A DNA stretch of 64,000 nt from contig NZ_JAUSUI010000001.1 in NCBI RefSeq assembly GCF_030813495.1, positions 558,001 to 622,000 on the forward strand. The letters are read 5' to 3'. Origin of the DNA: Ancylobacter polymorphus (GTDB lineage: Bacteria; Pseudomonadota; Alphaproteobacteria; Rhizobiales; Xanthobacteraceae). Position numbers and translations under genes: made by a program. Of the stretch, positions 54,294 through 62,877 are shown in pieces. Numbering within the stretch: the first letter of the stretch is position 1; every line of letters begins with the position of its first letter. A model generated the notes under the pieces. It worked only from the letters and a program-made list of their open reading frames with translations, was not told where the DNA came from and did no database searches.

Positions 54294-55174
54294 CGCGCGC
54301 CCGCGCCGGCGCGGGCGGCCTTGGCCAGCGTGCCGGCGCCGCGCCACAGCCGCCACAGCCGCAGGAAGGCCGGCGCCGGCGGCACGCCGGCGAAGGGGTC
54401 GTGCGGACGCTCCAGCCGGTCGAGATCGCCCGGAACCAGCGTCAGCGGCAGGAAGGCCGGCAGTTCCGCCGCCGGCACGCCCGCCAACGCCGTCATCGCG
54501 GCCTGATGGTGCCGGCGCGCCAACGCCCGCAGCGCGGCGAGCACCTCGCCGAGCGCGGGACTGGCCACCCCCGACACCGCGTCCTCGCGGGTCAGCCCAT
54601 GGGCGGCGAGCAGATCGAGCGGCAGGTAGCATTGGCCGCGCCGCGCATGCACCGGGAACGCCCGCAACAGCCCGGTGACGGCATAGGCGACGCCGGCATG
54701 ACCCGCCGCCTCCGCCGAGGAGGCGCCCGCCTGCGGCGCCAGAACCAGCGTGGCGAGGCGGATCAACGCCGAGGATGTCTCCCCGGCATAGCCTTCGAGA
54801 TCGTTCACCGTAGGCATGGCGTCGTCATAGAGATCGAACTGCCGCGCCTCCAGCAGCGCCTCGAAGCTGGCGCGCGGCAGGCGGTGGGTATCGATGGCCT
54901 CCAGCAGCGCCGCGGCCACCGGATTGGCCCGCACATCGCCCTGACCATCCCCCGCCAGCGCCTCGCGCCACCATTGCAGCCGCACCTCGCCGGCGAGCGG
55001 GTTGGTGATCGCCTCGCGCACGCGTGCCACCTCGGCATTGAAAGCATGCAGCGCGAACAGCGCGCCGCGCCGCTCGGCGGGGGCGAACAGGTCGGCGACG
55101 TAGCGATCGCGGTCGAGATCGCGCACCAGCGCCGCGCAATACTCCGTCGGCGTGGTCAGGCTCGGACGGCTCAT
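54290..55174 (-). CDS. Phytoene/squalene synthase-fold protein, NDUFAF6-like complex I assembly factor candidate
   Basis: The 294-residue protein has the isoprenoid synthase alpha fold of the phytoene/squalene synthase family (TPTEYCAALVRDLDRDRYVA, PLAGEVRLQWWREALAGDGQ, and LEARQFDLYDDAMPTVNDLE followed by GYAGETSSALIRLA). The second Asp-rich motif of true synthases is not evident. Alphaproteobacterial proteins of this kind without carotenoid or hopanoid neighbours are homologous to mitochondrial NDUFAF6, needed for complex I assembly. The gene next to it is the NDUFAF3-type protein, supporting that reading. A genuine squalene-type synthase remains possible. Confidence 0.7.
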   Translation of the reverse strand: MSRPSLTTPTEYCAALVRDLDRDRYVADLFAPAERRGALFALHAFNAEVARVREAITNPLAGEVRLQWWREALAGDGQGDVRANPVAAALLEAIDTHRLPRASFEALLEARQFDLYDDAMPTVNDLEGYAGETSSALIRLATLVLAPQAGASSAEAAGHAGVAYAVTGLLRAFPVHARRGQCYLPLDLLAAHGLTREDAVSGVASPALGEVLAALRALARRHHQAAMTALAGVPAAELPAFLPLTLVPGDLDRLERPHDPFAGVPPAPAFLRLWRLWRGAGTLAKAARAGAGAR

Positions 55175-55213
55175 GTGATGGGTCCGGACGGGTTGGCGTG
55201 AGGCGGCCGCGCC

Positions 55214-55591
55214 TCAGGGCAGCGCGAGCAGCGCGGCGGCGACCGGACGGCCTTCCGCCAGAAGCACATTATAGGTCGACGCGGCCGATCGTGTAGGGAG
55301 GGTGTCGACCGACAGCCCGGCATCGCGCAGCCGCCAGCGCAGCGCCTCCGGCAACGGCCAGGGATCGACGCCGGTGCCGATCAGCAGCAATTGGAAGCTG
55401 CCCGCCTCGGCGAAGACCCGCGCGAGGGCCGCCTCATCGATCTCGCGCGGTTCCCGCGGCGCCCAGGCGTGGATGCCGGAGGGCAGCGCGAGGATGGAGC
55501 CGGCCGACGCCATGCCCGCAAAGTGGAACGCTCCGCGCGCATAGCCGTCAATCGGCACCTGATACGGGAGATGGGCGTCAGGCGTCGCCAT
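55214..55591 (-). CDS. Mth938-like (DUF498) protein, NDUFAF3-type complex I assembly factor candidate
   Basis: The 125-residue protein starts MATPDAHLPYQVPIDGYARG. It has the Mth938 domain pattern: YARGAFHFAGMASAGSILAL, LLLIGTGVDPWPLPEALRWR, and TRSAASTYNVLLAEGRPVAA. The human complex I assembly factor NDUFAF3 is in this family, and in alphaproteobacteria the gene sits beside secDF-yajC, as here. The ATG at 55591 has GGAAGG upstream; the secF stop is 31 bases away, so it is probably the tail of the yajC-secD-secF operon. Confidence 0.8.
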   Translation of the reverse strand: MATPDAHLPYQVPIDGYARGAFHFAGMASAGSILALPSGIHAWAPREPREIDEAALARVFAEAGSFQLLLIGTGVDPWPLPEALRWRLRDAGLSVDTLPTRSAASTYNVLLAEGRPVAAALLALP

Positions 55592-55622
55592 CAACCGGCC
55601 TTCCGCATGGGGACGCCCCCGC

Positions 55623-56588
55623 TCACGGCGCGAGGCGTTCCGCCTTGGCGTTGGCGCTCTTGGCCTCCTTCTCCGCCTTTTCCGCCATCGCCCGGGTGGA
55701 TACCCCGAGATAGATGAGCAGCGGCGAGGCGATGAAGATGGAGGTGTAGGTGCCGACCAGCACCACGCCGAACATCATCGTCACCGAGAAGGAATGGATC
55801 GCGCGCCCGCCGAACAGCACCAGCGCCAGCAGCGCCAGCGTCACCGTCACATGGGTGATGACCGAGCGAGACAGGGTCGAGTTGATCGAGGCGTTGAGCA
55901 GTTCCTCGGTCGGCATCTTCTTGTAGCGCCGCAGCATTTCGCGGATGCGGTCGTAAATGACGATCGTGTCGTTCAGCGAATAGCCGAGAATGGTCAGAAG
56001 CGCGGCGACGCTGGTCAGGTCGAAGTCGATCTGGAAGATCGCCATGAACCCGATGGTGAGCACGATGTCGTGGAAGTTGGCGATCGAGGCGCCGAGGGCG
56101 AATTGCCACTCGAAGCGGAACCAGAGGTACACCAGGATGCAGAACACCGCCATCATCAGGCCGACGATGCCGTAGCTCAGCAATTCCTGCGACACACGCG
56201 GGCCGACCACCTCGACGCGGCGATACTCAACGCCGTCGCCGAGCGCCGCGCGCACCTTGCCGACCACGGCCTGCTGCGCCTGCTCGCCGCCCGGTTGCTG
56301 GGCGACGCGGATCAGCACCTCGCCGTCACTGCCGATCTCCTGAATCTGCACCTCGCCGAGGTCGAGCGACTCGAGGCGGGAGCGGACATCGGAGATGTTC
56401 AGCGTGTTGTTGGCGTAACGCACCTCAAGCAGCGTGCCGCCCTTGAAGTCGATGCCGAAATTGAGGCCGAGCGTGAAGAACGCCACCAGCGCCACGATCG
56501 ACAGCAGGGCCGAGATCGGGAAGCTGATCCGCCGGAAGCGGATGAAGTCGAAATTCGTGTCGTCCGGAACGATGCGGAGCAGACGCAT
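55623..56588 (-). CDS. secF: Protein translocase subunit SecF
   Basis: SecF with SecD uses the proton gradient to complete Sec-dependent export. The 321-residue protein has six helices: FGIDFKGGTLLEVRY after the first, then the periplasmic region, and the conserved FRFEWQFALGASIANFHDIV, LTILGYSLNDTIVIYDRIRE, SRSVITHVTVTLALLALVL. It follows secD by 15 bases. Confidence 0.97.
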   Translation of the reverse strand: MRLLRIVPDDTNFDFIRFRRISFPISALLSIVALVAFFTLGLNFGIDFKGGTLLEVRYANNTLNISDVRSRLESLDLGEVQIQEIGSDGEVLIRVAQQPGGEQAQQAVVGKVRAALGDGVEYRRVEVVGPRVSQELLSYGIVGLMMAVFCILVYLWFRFEWQFALGASIANFHDIVLTIGFMAIFQIDFDLTSVAALLTILGYSLNDTIVIYDRIREMLRRYKKMPTEELLNASINSTLSRSVITHVTVTLALLALVLFGGRAIHSFSVTMMFGVVLVGTYTSIFIASPLLIYLGVSTRAMAEKAEKEAKSANAKAERLAP

Positions 56589-56603
56589 GGAAGCTCGCCT
56601 TTC

Positions 56604-58202
56604 TCAGATCGGCACGCGCTGGGGGCGCTGCCAGCGCACCCACAGCGCCACCATAAGGCGGGTCAGCGTGAAGGCGGTGAACACGGTGGTGATGATGCCG
56701 ATGCCGAAGGTGATGGCGAAGCCGCGCACCGGGCCGGAACCGACATAGAACAGCACCGCCGCCGCGATGAAGGTGGTGATGTTGGAGTCGAGGATGGTCG
56801 CCAGCGCGCGGGAGAACCCGGCGTCGATGGCGGAGATCGCCGAGCGTCCCGCCCTCGCCTCCTCGCGGATGCGCTCATAAATCAGCACGTTGGAATCGAC
56901 CGCGATGCCGACGGTTAGAACGACGCCGGCAATGCCGGGCAGCGTCAGCGTCGCGCCGAGCATGGCCAGCACGCCGAAGATCATGCCGACATTGATCGCG
57001 ACTGCGATGTTGGCGATGACGCCGAACAGGCCATAGGTCGCGACCATGAACAGCGCCACCAGCGCCGCGCCGACAATGGAGGCGATAAGGCCGGCCCGGA
57101 TCGAATCCGCGCCGAGGCCGGGGCCGACGGTGCGCTCTTCCACCACCTGCAGCGGCACCGGCAGCGCGCCGGCGCGCAGCAGAATGGCGAGATCGTTCGC
57201 CTGCTGCACGGTGAAATTGCCGCTGATCTGACCCGATCCGCCCATGATCGGCTCGCGGATGACCGGCGCCGAAATCACGTGGTTGTCGAGGATGATGGCG
57301 AAGGGCCGGCCGACATTGGCCTGCGTCGCCTCGGCGAAGCGGCGGGCGCCGTTGGTGTTGAAGCGGAAGGTCACCACCGGCTCGCGCGTCGTCGGGTCGA
57401 AGCTCGGCTGCGCGTCGGTGAGGTCCTCGCCGGCGACCAGCACGCGCTGCTCGATCAGATAGGGAACCGGCGGATTGTCCTGGGAATAGAGCACGTCTGT
57501 GCCCGCCGGCGGGCGCCCCTGCAGCGCCTGCTGCGCGCTCATTGTGTTGTCGACGAGACGGAAGCTCAGCTGCGCGGTCTGGCCCAGCAGCGCCTTGAGG
57601 CGCGACGGGTCCTGCAGTCCGGGCACCTGCACCTGGATGCGGTCGGCGCCCTGGCGCTGGATCGACGGCTCGGTGGTGCCGAGCTGGTCGATACGCTTGC
57701 GGATGATCTCGATGGACTGCGACACCGCCTGGATGGTGCGCGACTGGATGCCCGCCGCCGTGGGCGAGAGCGAGATGGTGTTGCCATCGCGCGAGACATC
57801 GGTGTCGAGCTGGCCGCTGGTCGACATCGCACCGCCCAGCGGCTGGGCGAGGCCCCGCAGCTGTGTCAGCGCCGCATCGACATCCTGCCCGTCGCGGATG
57901 CGCACCTGCACCGTGTCGCCCTGAATGGCGAGGCCGGTATAGCCGATCTTGGCATCGCGAAGGATGCGGCGCGCGTCATCGCGCAGATGCTCAAGGCGGA
58001 TCTTGCGCACGGACTGGGCGTCGACCTGCAGGACGATGTAGGACCCGCCCTGAAGGTCGAGGCCCAGCACGATCTTGCGCTGGAGGACGTGCGGCAGGCT
58101 GTCATAGGCGGATGGCGACAACAGGCTCGGCACGGCCATCAGGCAGATGATGGCCGAGACCGCCAGGATCGCGAACGCCTTCCATTTCGAGAAGTAAAGC
58201 AT
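56604..58202 (-). CDS. secD: Protein translocase subunit SecD
   Basis: SecD forms the translocation-boosting complex with SecF. The 532-residue protein begins MLYFSKWKAFAILAVSAIIC. It contains KIVLGLDLQGGSYIVLQVDA, the P1 head domain region, RAGALPVPLQVVEERTVGPG, LPGIAGVVLTVGIAVDSNVL, YERIREEARAGRSAISAIDA with the conserved Asp/Arg, and the C-terminal helices. It lies 49 bases after yajC. Confidence 0.97.
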   Translation of the reverse strand: MLYFSKWKAFAILAVSAIICLMAVPSLLSPSAYDSLPHVLQRKIVLGLDLQGGSYIVLQVDAQSVRKIRLEHLRDDARRILRDAKIGYTGLAIQGDTVQVRIRDGQDVDAALTQLRGLAQPLGGAMSTSGQLDTDVSRDGNTISLSPTAAGIQSRTIQAVSQSIEIIRKRIDQLGTTEPSIQRQGADRIQVQVPGLQDPSRLKALLGQTAQLSFRLVDNTMSAQQALQGRPPAGTDVLYSQDNPPVPYLIEQRVLVAGEDLTDAQPSFDPTTREPVVTFRFNTNGARRFAEATQANVGRPFAIILDNHVISAPVIREPIMGGSGQISGNFTVQQANDLAILLRAGALPVPLQVVEERTVGPGLGADSIRAGLIASIVGAALVALFMVATYGLFGVIANIAVAINVGMIFGVLAMLGATLTLPGIAGVVLTVGIAVDSNVLIYERIREEARAGRSAISAIDAGFSRALATILDSNITTFIAAAVLFYVGSGPVRGFAITFGIGIITTVFTAFTLTRLMVALWVRWQRPQRVPI

Positions 58203-58251
58203 GGGGTTCCTTCCGGCCGCGCGAACGGCTACGGCCGCAAGAGGTCAGCGC

Positions 58252-58593
58252 TCAGGACTCGGTGTCTTCCTTGGCCGGCTCGCCCTTGGCGCGAACCTCG
58301 GAGATCATGCCACGCAGCTGGCGGATCTTCACGCCTTCGGCAAGCTGCAGCTCGATCTCGCTGTCGTCGATCACCCGGGCCACCTTGCCGATGAGACCGC
58401 CCGAAGTGACGACCGTGTCGCCGCGACGGATGCTCTTCACCATTTCCTGATGCGCCTTCACCTTCTTCTGCTGCGGACGCAGAATCAGGAAGTACATGAT
58501 CACGAAAATCAGCACGAAGGGCAGCAGCGACATCAGCATGTCGGTACCGCCGGCGGCGGGGGCGGCCTGCGCATAGGCGGGCGTAATCAACAT
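58252..58593 (-). CDS. yajC: Preprotein translocase subunit YajC
   Basis: YajC is a small single-helix membrane partner of SecDF/YidC. The 113-residue protein has one helix (DMLMSLLPFVLIFVIMYFLI) followed by LRPQQKKVKAHQEMVKSIRR and GDTVVTSGGLIGKVARVIDD, all family hallmarks. It is the first gene of yajC-secD-secF. Its start is 196 bases from the divergent DUF815 gene. Confidence 0.97.
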   Translation of the reverse strand: MLITPAYAQAAPAAGGTDMLMSLLPFVLIFVIMYFLILRPQQKKVKAHQEMVKSIRRGDTVVTSGGLIGKVARVIDDSEIELQLAEGVKIRQLRGMISEVRAKGEPAKEDTES

Positions 58594-58789
58594 GTCGGTT
58601 CCTTGTCCGTCGATCGAAGGCGGGCGAAAGGCCCGGCGAAGCGGCGCGGACTATACTGAGGCGCCCGGCGATTGCAAACGCCCTCACCTCACTGTGCGCG
58701 GCGGCCGGCGGCAAAGCGTACCCGGCGTTACGGTTCTTCTTGTCCCCCGGCGCGGCACGGACTATTCCCCCTCGCGGAGGAGCCTCACC

Positions 58790-59686
58790 ATGACCCACAC
58801 ACCGGATGATCTCGCCGCCGTTCTCACCCGCATCGCCGAGGCGCTCGAACGCATCGCCCCGGCCCGGCCGGCAACGGCGGATTTCAGCGAGGCCGACGCC
58901 TTCATCTGGCACGCCGATGAACGCCGGCTTGAGGCCGTGCCGCGCGTCAGCCGGGTGGAGATGGAACTGCTCAAGGGGATCGAGCGCACCCGCGACCTGC
59001 TGCTGGACAACACACTGCGCTTCGCCCGCGGCCTGCCGGCCAACAACGCCCTTCTCTGGGGCGCGCGCGGCATGGGCAAGAGCTCGCTGGTGAAGGCCGC
59101 CCACGCCTCGGTCAACGCCGAGATGGTGCGCGAGGGCAAGCCGCCGCTCAAGCTGGTGGAAATTCACCGCGAGGACATCGAGACCCTGCCGGCGTTGATG
59201 AGCCTGGTGCGGCCGGCGCCGTTCCGATTCGTCATCTTCTGCGACGACCTGTCCTTCGACGCCGACGATACCTCCTACAAGTCGCTGAAAGCGGTGCTGG
59301 AAGGCGGCATCGAAGGGCGGCCGGAGAATGTGATCTTCTACGCCACCTCAAACCGCCGCCACATCCTGGCGCGCGAGATGGTGGAGAACGAGCGTTCGAC
59401 GGCGATCAATCCGGGCGAAGCGGTCGAGGAAAAGGTCTCGCTCTCCGACCGTTTCGGCCTGTGGCTCGGCTTCCACAAATGCAGCCAGGACGATTATCTC
59501 GCGATGATCGACAGCTATGTCGCGCATTTCGCGATTCCCATCGCGCCTGAGGTTCTGCGGCAGGAGGCGCTGGAATGGTCCACCACACGCGGCGCGCGTT
59601 CAGGGCGGACGGCCTGGCAATATGTGCAGGATGTCGCGGGGCGGCTGGGCGTGTCCCTGACAGAACCGCCGGCCGCCCCGCGCTGA
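58790..59686 (+). CDS. DUF815 AAA-type ATPase
   Basis: The 298-residue protein has an N-terminal segment, then FARGLPANNALLWGARGMGK with Walker A GARGMGKSSL, and Walker B-like FRFVIFCDDLSFD, and VIFYATSNRRHILAREM as sensor region. This matches DUF815 (YifB-unrelated, AAA superfamily), a widespread family of unknown function that often lies beside yajC-secDF or nlpD in alphaproteobacteria. The ATG at 58790 has GGAGGAG upstream and is chosen over an upstream start in the yajC promoter region. Confidence 0.9.
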   Translation: MTHTPDDLAAVLTRIAEALERIAPARPATADFSEADAFIWHADERRLEAVPRVSRVEMELLKGIERTRDLLLDNTLRFARGLPANNALLWGARGMGKSSLVKAAHASVNAEMVREGKPPLKLVEIHREDIETLPALMSLVRPAPFRFVIFCDDLSFDADDTSYKSLKAVLEGGIEGRPENVIFYATSNRRHILAREMVENERSTAINPGEAVEEKVSLSDRFGLWLGFHKCSQDDYLAMIDSYVAHFAIPIAPEVLRQEALEWSTTRGARSGRTAWQYVQDVAGRLGVSLTEPPAAPR

Positions 59687-59720
59687 CCGGCGCCAAGGTC
59701 CAAACGTCGCGCCGGAAACA

Positions 59721-59748
59721 AATGGCGGAGCGCTGAGGCTCCGCCATT
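59721..59748. terminator. Perfect hairpin between convergent genes
   Basis: Perfect 11-bp stem aatggcggagc / gctccgccatt with a 6-base loop, 35 bases past the DUF815 stop. It is followed by a T-rich stretch (tgtttcc) on the minus strand, so it likely ends transcripts from both sides. Confidence 0.6.
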
Positions 59749-59782
59749 GATGCTTGTATGGAAGACCGAGTGTGGCGGCTCA

Positions 59783-59900
59783 GAGTGCGATCCGATCAGA
59801 CTGAATCAATCTGATCGGTAAATCGCCCTCTAAACTCTAAGATAGAGAACGCGTTATCCGATCAGCTTGCGAAGCAAGCTGATCGGCGCGTGCTCTAGAG
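59783..59900. repeat. Double palindromic intergenic element, second copy
   Basis: Two palindromes in tandem: 59792-59818 (arms ccgatcagactga / tcaatctgatcgg, one mismatch) and 59858-59886 (arms ccgatcagcttgc / gcaagctgatcgg, perfect, loop gaa), ending gtgctctagag. It is related to the element at 54241-54293 and again its ctctag end includes the stop codon of the flanking minus-strand gene. Confidence 0.7.
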
Positions 59901-61154
59901 GCCGGCGAGGTACTGCGACGGGTCGACCGGCTGCGAGCCCTTGCGGATTTCGAAATGCAGCTGCGGCGAGGAGACATTGCCGGTCTGGCCGGCCTTGGCG
60001 ATCACCTGGCCGCGCTTGACCGTATCGCCCTTCTTCACCTCGAGCGCGCTGTTATTGGCATAGGCGGTCACCCAGCCATCGGCGTGCTTGATGAGGACGA
60101 GGTTGCCATAGCCTTTGAGCTCGCTGCCGGCATAGGCGACCACGCCGTCCTCGGCCGCCTTCACCGCCGTGCCTTCCGGCACCGAGATGTTGATGCCCTC
60201 ATTCTGCTGGCCGCCAGGCTTCGGCCCGAAGCCGGAGATGACGCGCCCGCGCACCGGCCAGCGGAACTGCGGACCGGCAGCGGCGCTGCGGATTTCGTCC
60301 GGGGTCTCGGAGGGCTTGACGGCGGCGATGGTCTGCGGCTTCGGCCCGGCGGCTGCCTGGGCGACCGGCGCGGGGTTGGCCGGGTTCGCCGGCGCGGTGG
60401 CGACGACGGGGGTCGGCTTCGGCGCTGGCGGCGTGGCCGCGGGCTTCGGCGCGGCGGCGACCACCGCCCCGCCGGACGCGCCCGGAATGGTCAGCTTCTG
60501 GCCGATGCGCACCATGGTGTTGAAGTCGATGCCATTGGCGTTGGCCAGCTCGGTACGGGTGACGCCGTAATTACGCGCGATGGAGCTCAGCGTCTCGCCC
60601 GGCGCCACCACATGCGAGCCGCCGGAGGCCGCGACCTGCGGGGTACGGACGGGGGCGGGCGTGGCGGCGGCGAGAGGCTGCGGCTGGCTGCCATAAAGCG
60701 GCTGCGTGCCGCCATAGCCGGGCTGCGCGGGGACGGGCGAGGAGAGATGCGTCGGAGCCGCGGCGACCTGGGCAGGAGCCGGCTGCGCGGGCGCGCCATA
60801 AGGGGCGGTCGCGACCGGAGCGCCATAGGCCGGGGCGCCGTAGGGGGACTGGGAGCCGTAGGGAGCCGGCGCGGCACCGGGCGTGGGATAGGCGCTCGCC
60901 GTCTGCGGACCGACCGGGGCGAGCGGCACGCCATTGACGGGCGCCGCCGCCATGGGCGCGCTCTGCACCGCGCCAGTCGGCGCGGCGGCGACGGAGCCGG
61001 TATAAGTCGGCTGCGAGGCGAAGGGATTGCTGTTCGGATTGGCGCTGAACCGGGCGGAATCGGCACTGCACGCGGCCATTCCCGCTGCCATCAGGGCGAC
61101 GGCGGAAATCCGCATGAGGGGACCGGCACCGGACACCTTCAGAAACTTACGCAT
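59895..61154 (-). CDS. LysM/LytM-domain lipoprotein, NlpD-like
   Basis: The 419-residue protein has a lipoprotein signal (ALMAAGMAACSADSA, lipobox Cys at about 29). A long Ala/Pro/Tyr-rich low-complexity stretch follows (residues 45-170, repeated YGAP/YGS motifs). Then come a LysM domain (SHVVAPGETLSSIARNYGVT) and a C-terminal LytM domain (VPEGTAVKAAEDGVVAYAGS, PQLHFEIRKG). The zinc ligands are degenerate: the GxHxGxD region reads NEGINIS and the HLHFE pair reads QLHFE. It should therefore activate amidases rather than cut peptidoglycan, like NlpD and EnvC. The surE-pcm-nlpD order supports this. Confidence 0.88.
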   Translation of the reverse strand: MRKFLKVSGAGPLMRISAVALMAAGMAACSADSARFSANPNSNPFASQPTYTGSVAAAPTGAVQSAPMAAAPVNGVPLAPVGPQTASAYPTPGAAPAPYGSQSPYGAPAYGAPVATAPYGAPAQPAPAQVAAAPTHLSSPVPAQPGYGGTQPLYGSQPQPLAAATPAPVRTPQVAASGGSHVVAPGETLSSIARNYGVTRTELANANGIDFNTMVRIGQKLTIPGASGGAVVAAAPKPAATPPAPKPTPVVATAPANPANPAPVAQAAAGPKPQTIAAVKPSETPDEIRSAAAGPQFRWPVRGRVISGFGPKPGGQQNEGINISVPEGTAVKAAEDGVVAYAGSELKGYGNLVLIKHADGWVTAYANNSALEVKKGDTVKRGQVIAKAGQTGNVSSPQLHFEIRKGSQPVDPSQYLAGL

Positions 61155-61262
61155 CGCACCCCACCCGAACGCTGGACTCGGGATGATTAATGCGGCGTAC
61201 AGGTAAACAGCCGCTTAAGCGGACCCGTACACATCAGGAAAAATGGCGGATTCCCGGCATTC

Positions 61263-61919
61263 TCAAAGCACTACCGCGACACCCGCGAGCATCGGAACGA
61301 AGCGCACGCGGGCCAGTTCGCGGGTCTCCAAACCCTGCAATCCGCGCCGGTAACGCATGAGAGTCTGCGTCGCCTCCGGCGGGCCGACCGGGGCCACCAG
61401 AATGCCCCCCATGGCCAGCTGCTCGAACAGTGCCTGGGGTACTTCTTCCACAGCGGCGGTCAGGATGATGCGGTCGAACGGCGCGCGCTGGGGCGCGCCC
61501 TCGCGGCCGTCGGCGACCAGCACCTCGACATTGGCATAGCCGAGCGCGGCGAGCCGCCGCGCCGCCGAGTCCGCCAGCGTGCGGAAGCGCTCCAGCGTCA
61601 CCACATGGCCGGCGATACTGGCGAGAATGGCGGCCTGGTAGCCTGAGCCGGTGCCGATTTCCAGCACACTGTGCGAGGGGCCGAGTTCCAGCGCCTCGGT
61701 CATCAGCGCCACCACGGTGGGCTGGCTGATGGTCTGGCCGCAATCGAGCGGCAGAGCGAGATCGCGCCAGGCGATGGGGCGGAAGGCCGGCTCGACGAAG
61801 CGCTCGCGAGGAACCTGCTCCATGGCGCGCATCACCTGCCACTCGCGCATGCCACGCTTGCGCAGCGCCAGAAGCAGCTCGGCGCGCTGCAGATCCTCGC
61901 TCATCTCGGCGCCGCTCAC
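61263..61919 (-). CDS. pcm: Protein-L-isoaspartate O-methyltransferase
   Basis: Pcm repairs age-damaged isoaspartyl residues using S-adenosylmethionine. The 218-residue protein shows RERFVEPAFRPIAWRDLALP, the active-site ISQPTVVALMTEALEL, and motif I VLEIGTGSGYQAAILASIAG, followed by VEVLVADGREGAPQRAPFDR. The ATG at 61919 or the one at 61904 (MSEDLQRAELL) could be used. It follows surE by 41 bases and precedes the NlpD-like gene, the conserved surE-pcm-nlpD arrangement. Confidence 0.94.
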   Translation of the reverse strand: MSGAEMSEDLQRAELLLALRKRGMREWQVMRAMEQVPRERFVEPAFRPIAWRDLALPLDCGQTISQPTVVALMTEALELGPSHSVLEIGTGSGYQAAILASIAGHVVTLERFRTLADSAARRLAALGYANVEVLVADGREGAPQRAPFDRIILTAAVEEVPQALFEQLAMGGILVAPVGPPEATQTLMRYRRGLQGLETRELARVRFVPMLAGVAVVL

Positions 61920-61960
61920 GGGCGACCTCCCTGCCCTGCCCGGAACGTCGGGCCTCCGGC

Positions 61961-62749
61961 TCAGCGCGGCTTCGCGGCCGCGGCGGGCTTGGCGAAGACT
62001 TGCGCGAGCCGCGTCATCATCGGCTCGTCGGTCATGTCGAGGCGCAGCGGCGTGACGGAAATGCAGCCCTCGTCGAGCGCGTGCAGGTCCGAGCCGTTGA
62101 CCGTCTCGAAGATACGCTTCTCGAAGGCGATCCAGAAATAGGGGTTTCCCCGACCGTCATTGCGCGCGTCGATGCGCAGCAGATCCTGGTCGCGCCGCCC
62201 CTGCGCGGTGACGGCGATGCCGCGCACCTCGTCCACCGGGCGGTTGGGGAAGTTCACATTGACCACGATGCCGCCGGGGATTCCCTCCTCCAGCAGCGTG
62301 CGCACCACCTGCGGGCCCCAATGCTCGGCGACATCATAGGGCGGCGCCTTGCGGGTCTCGAAGCCATAGGCCTGCGACAGGGCGATGGAGGGGATGCCGA
62401 GCACCGTGCCTTCCATCGCGCCGGCCACCGTGCCGGAATAGCCGACATCCTCGGCGACGTTCTGGCCGCGATTGACGCCGGAGAGCACGAGATCGGGCTT
62501 GTGGTCGGCAAGGAGGTGCCGCACCGCCATGATGACGCAGTCGGTGGGCGTGCCCTTCACCGCGAAGCGCTTCTCCTCCACCTGCCGCAGCCGCAGCGGA
62601 TCGGAGAGGGAGAGCGAATGCGACACGCCGGACTGGTCGGTCTCCGGCGCCACCACCCACACATCGTCGGACAGCGCCCGGGCGATGCGGGCGCAGGCGT
62701 CCAGCCCCGGCGCGTGGATGCCGTCGTCGTTCGTCACCAGGATGCGCAT
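61961..62749 (-). CDS. surE: 5'-nucleotidase SurE
   Basis: SurE is a metal-dependent nucleoside-monophosphate phosphatase active in stationary phase. The 262-residue protein begins [20 protein letters not shown], with the metal ligands D8 and D9 in TNDDG. It continues [31 protein letters not shown], and [20 protein letters not shown], all family motifs. It shares the minus-strand run with pcm and the NlpD-like gene; a palindromic element separates it from serS. Confidence 0.96.
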   Translation of the reverse strand: MRILVTNDDGIHAPGLDACARIARALSDDVWVVAPETDQSGVSHSLSLSDPLRLRQVEEKRFAVKGTPTDCVIMAVRHLLADHKPDLVLSGVNRGQNVAEDVGYSGTVAGAMEGTVLGIPSIALSQAYGFETRKAPPYDVAEHWGPQVVRTLLEEGIPGGIVVNVNFPNRPVDEVRGIAVTAQGRRDQDLLRIDARNDGRGNPYFWIAFEKRIFETVNGSDLHALDEGCISVTPLRLDMTDEPMMTRLAQVFAKPAAAAKPR

Positions 62750-62771
62750 CTGTCCTCGCTCTTAAGTTCGA

Positions 62772-62863
62772 TGTCATCCCGGCCGAAGCGAAGCGCAGAG
62801 CCGGGATCGCTCTGCATTTTGCACGCGATCCCGGATATCGCCCGACGGCGATTCCGGGATGAC
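62772..62863. repeat. Long palindromic intergenic repeat between serS and surE
   Basis: The sequence begins gtcatcccggccgaagcg and ends gattccgggatgac, with inner pairs such as ccgggatcgc / gcgatcccgg. It can fold into one long hairpin. Elements of the gtcatcccgg...ccgggatgac type are abundant between alphaproteobacterial genes, to my knowledge. Confidence 0.6.
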
Positions 62864-62877
62864 GGCCCGGCAGCGGC

